From assembly GCA_964423225.1 (NCBI GenBank), contig CAYREE010000117.1, positions 1 through 7,128 on the forward strand: DNA of 7,128 bases, in the 5' to 3' direction. The notes under the pieces are model-generated. The model was not told the DNA's origin, did no database searches, and saw only the letters and a list, made by a program, of their open reading frames with translations. Origin of the DNA: CAYREE01 sp964423225 (GTDB lineage: Archaea > Altiarchaeota > Altiarchaeia > IMC4 > SCGC-AAA252-I15). Positions within the stretch are counted from its first letter, which is position 1; every line of letters starts with the position of its first letter. The position numbers and the translations under genes are program-made. Below are positions 6,872 to 7,128 of the stretch, one piece after another.

Positions 6872-7077
6872 CAGTCCGAGAAACAATAAATGAATATATC
6901 AGCCAGTATGATGATGAATATTCAAGATTCCTAGAAAATGAATCCAATAACTACATAGGGCAAACCATCTCCCAGTTAAAAGCATTTGATCCTGAACTGT
7001 TATTTTTTGAGAATTATCCAATAGTTAAGACAGGATTAGGATACATTGAATGTAGTGTAGCCGATAGGATATCCTAG
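6872..7077 (+). CDS. Probable C-terminal part of the nucleotidyltransferase-domain protein
   Basis: After the gap a frame is open for 67 codons from 6874 (VRETINEYISQYDDEYSRFL onward, ending ECSVADRIS) to TAG 7075-7077. It has no start codon near the gap. Its hydrophilic, charged, helix-forming composition and base usage are like the 443 residues before the gap, so it is best read as the same gene. The whole protein would then have at least 510 residues. The frame shown directly through the Ns (ending at 6893) is an artefact of the placeholder length. If the scaffold join is wrong, this could be the end of a different gene. Confidence 0.6.
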
Positions 7078-7098
7078 AACAAGACAGGTATCAATACT

Positions 7099-7128
7099 AT
7101 GAATAAAGCCCAGAAAATCATCCGTGAC
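7099..7128 (+). CDS. Possible start of a further gene, cut by window edge
   Basis: An ATG 21 bases after the preceding stop opens a frame of ten codons (MNKAQKIIRD) that reaches the edge without a stop. A weak AGGT lies about ten bases upstream. The short spacing would fit continuation of the operon. Too little sequence is present to assign a family. Confidence 0.35.
   Translation, partial: MNKAQKIIRD

Noticed and set aside
1..7128. CRISPR array, insertion sequence or phage genes
   Set aside because: No regularly spaced repeats, transposase or integrase frames, or terminal repeats with target duplications are visible.

Overview
The window looks like a piece of an AT-rich, probably archaeal chromosome, most likely from a draft or metagenome assembly because a run of ten Ns interrupts one gene. 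The archaeal reading rests on TATA-like boxes upstream of four transcription units, the near absence of Shine-Dalgarno sites, and heavy use of ATA, AGA and AGG codons. The sequence does not let me name a lineage, and a bacterial origin is not formally excluded.

Layout: positions 1-998 carry carA on the minus strand (glutaminase subunit of carbamoyl-phosphate synthase), cut by the left edge just before its C-terminus. Positions 999-1221 are a divergent intergenic region with a TATA box for each neighbour. Between the boxes lies an 82-bp element of three inverted repeats that could fold as a three-way junction. On the plus strand follow a 544-residue HEAT-repeat protein (1222-2856), a beta-class carbonic anhydrase (2914-3605), a polytopic GT-C/GT39-type membrane glycosyltransferase (3677-5530) and, one base later, a large protein with an N-terminal pol-beta-type nucleotidyltransferase domain (from 5532). 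The last of these crosses the N gap and probably ends at 7077. A possible further gene starts at 7099.

The most interesting point is the carbonic anhydrase. Its N-terminal helix and its catalytic body are in different frames. The junction carries an A-AAA-AAC heptamer in the correct phase for a -1 shift, a zero-frame stop 13 bases after it, and a bulged GC-rich hairpin a few bases downstream. This is either a programmed -1 frameshift, rare in archaea, or a one-base loss in a poly-A tract (mutation or assembly error).

Functionally, carbonic anhydrase makes or balances bicarbonate, which is a substrate of carbamoyl-phosphate synthase, but the two genes are on opposite strands and any link is inference. 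The glycosyltransferase and nucleotidyltransferase are spaced like an operon and may act in cell-surface glycan or lipid-linked sugar metabolism. The HEAT protein is a probable binding scaffold of unknown partner.
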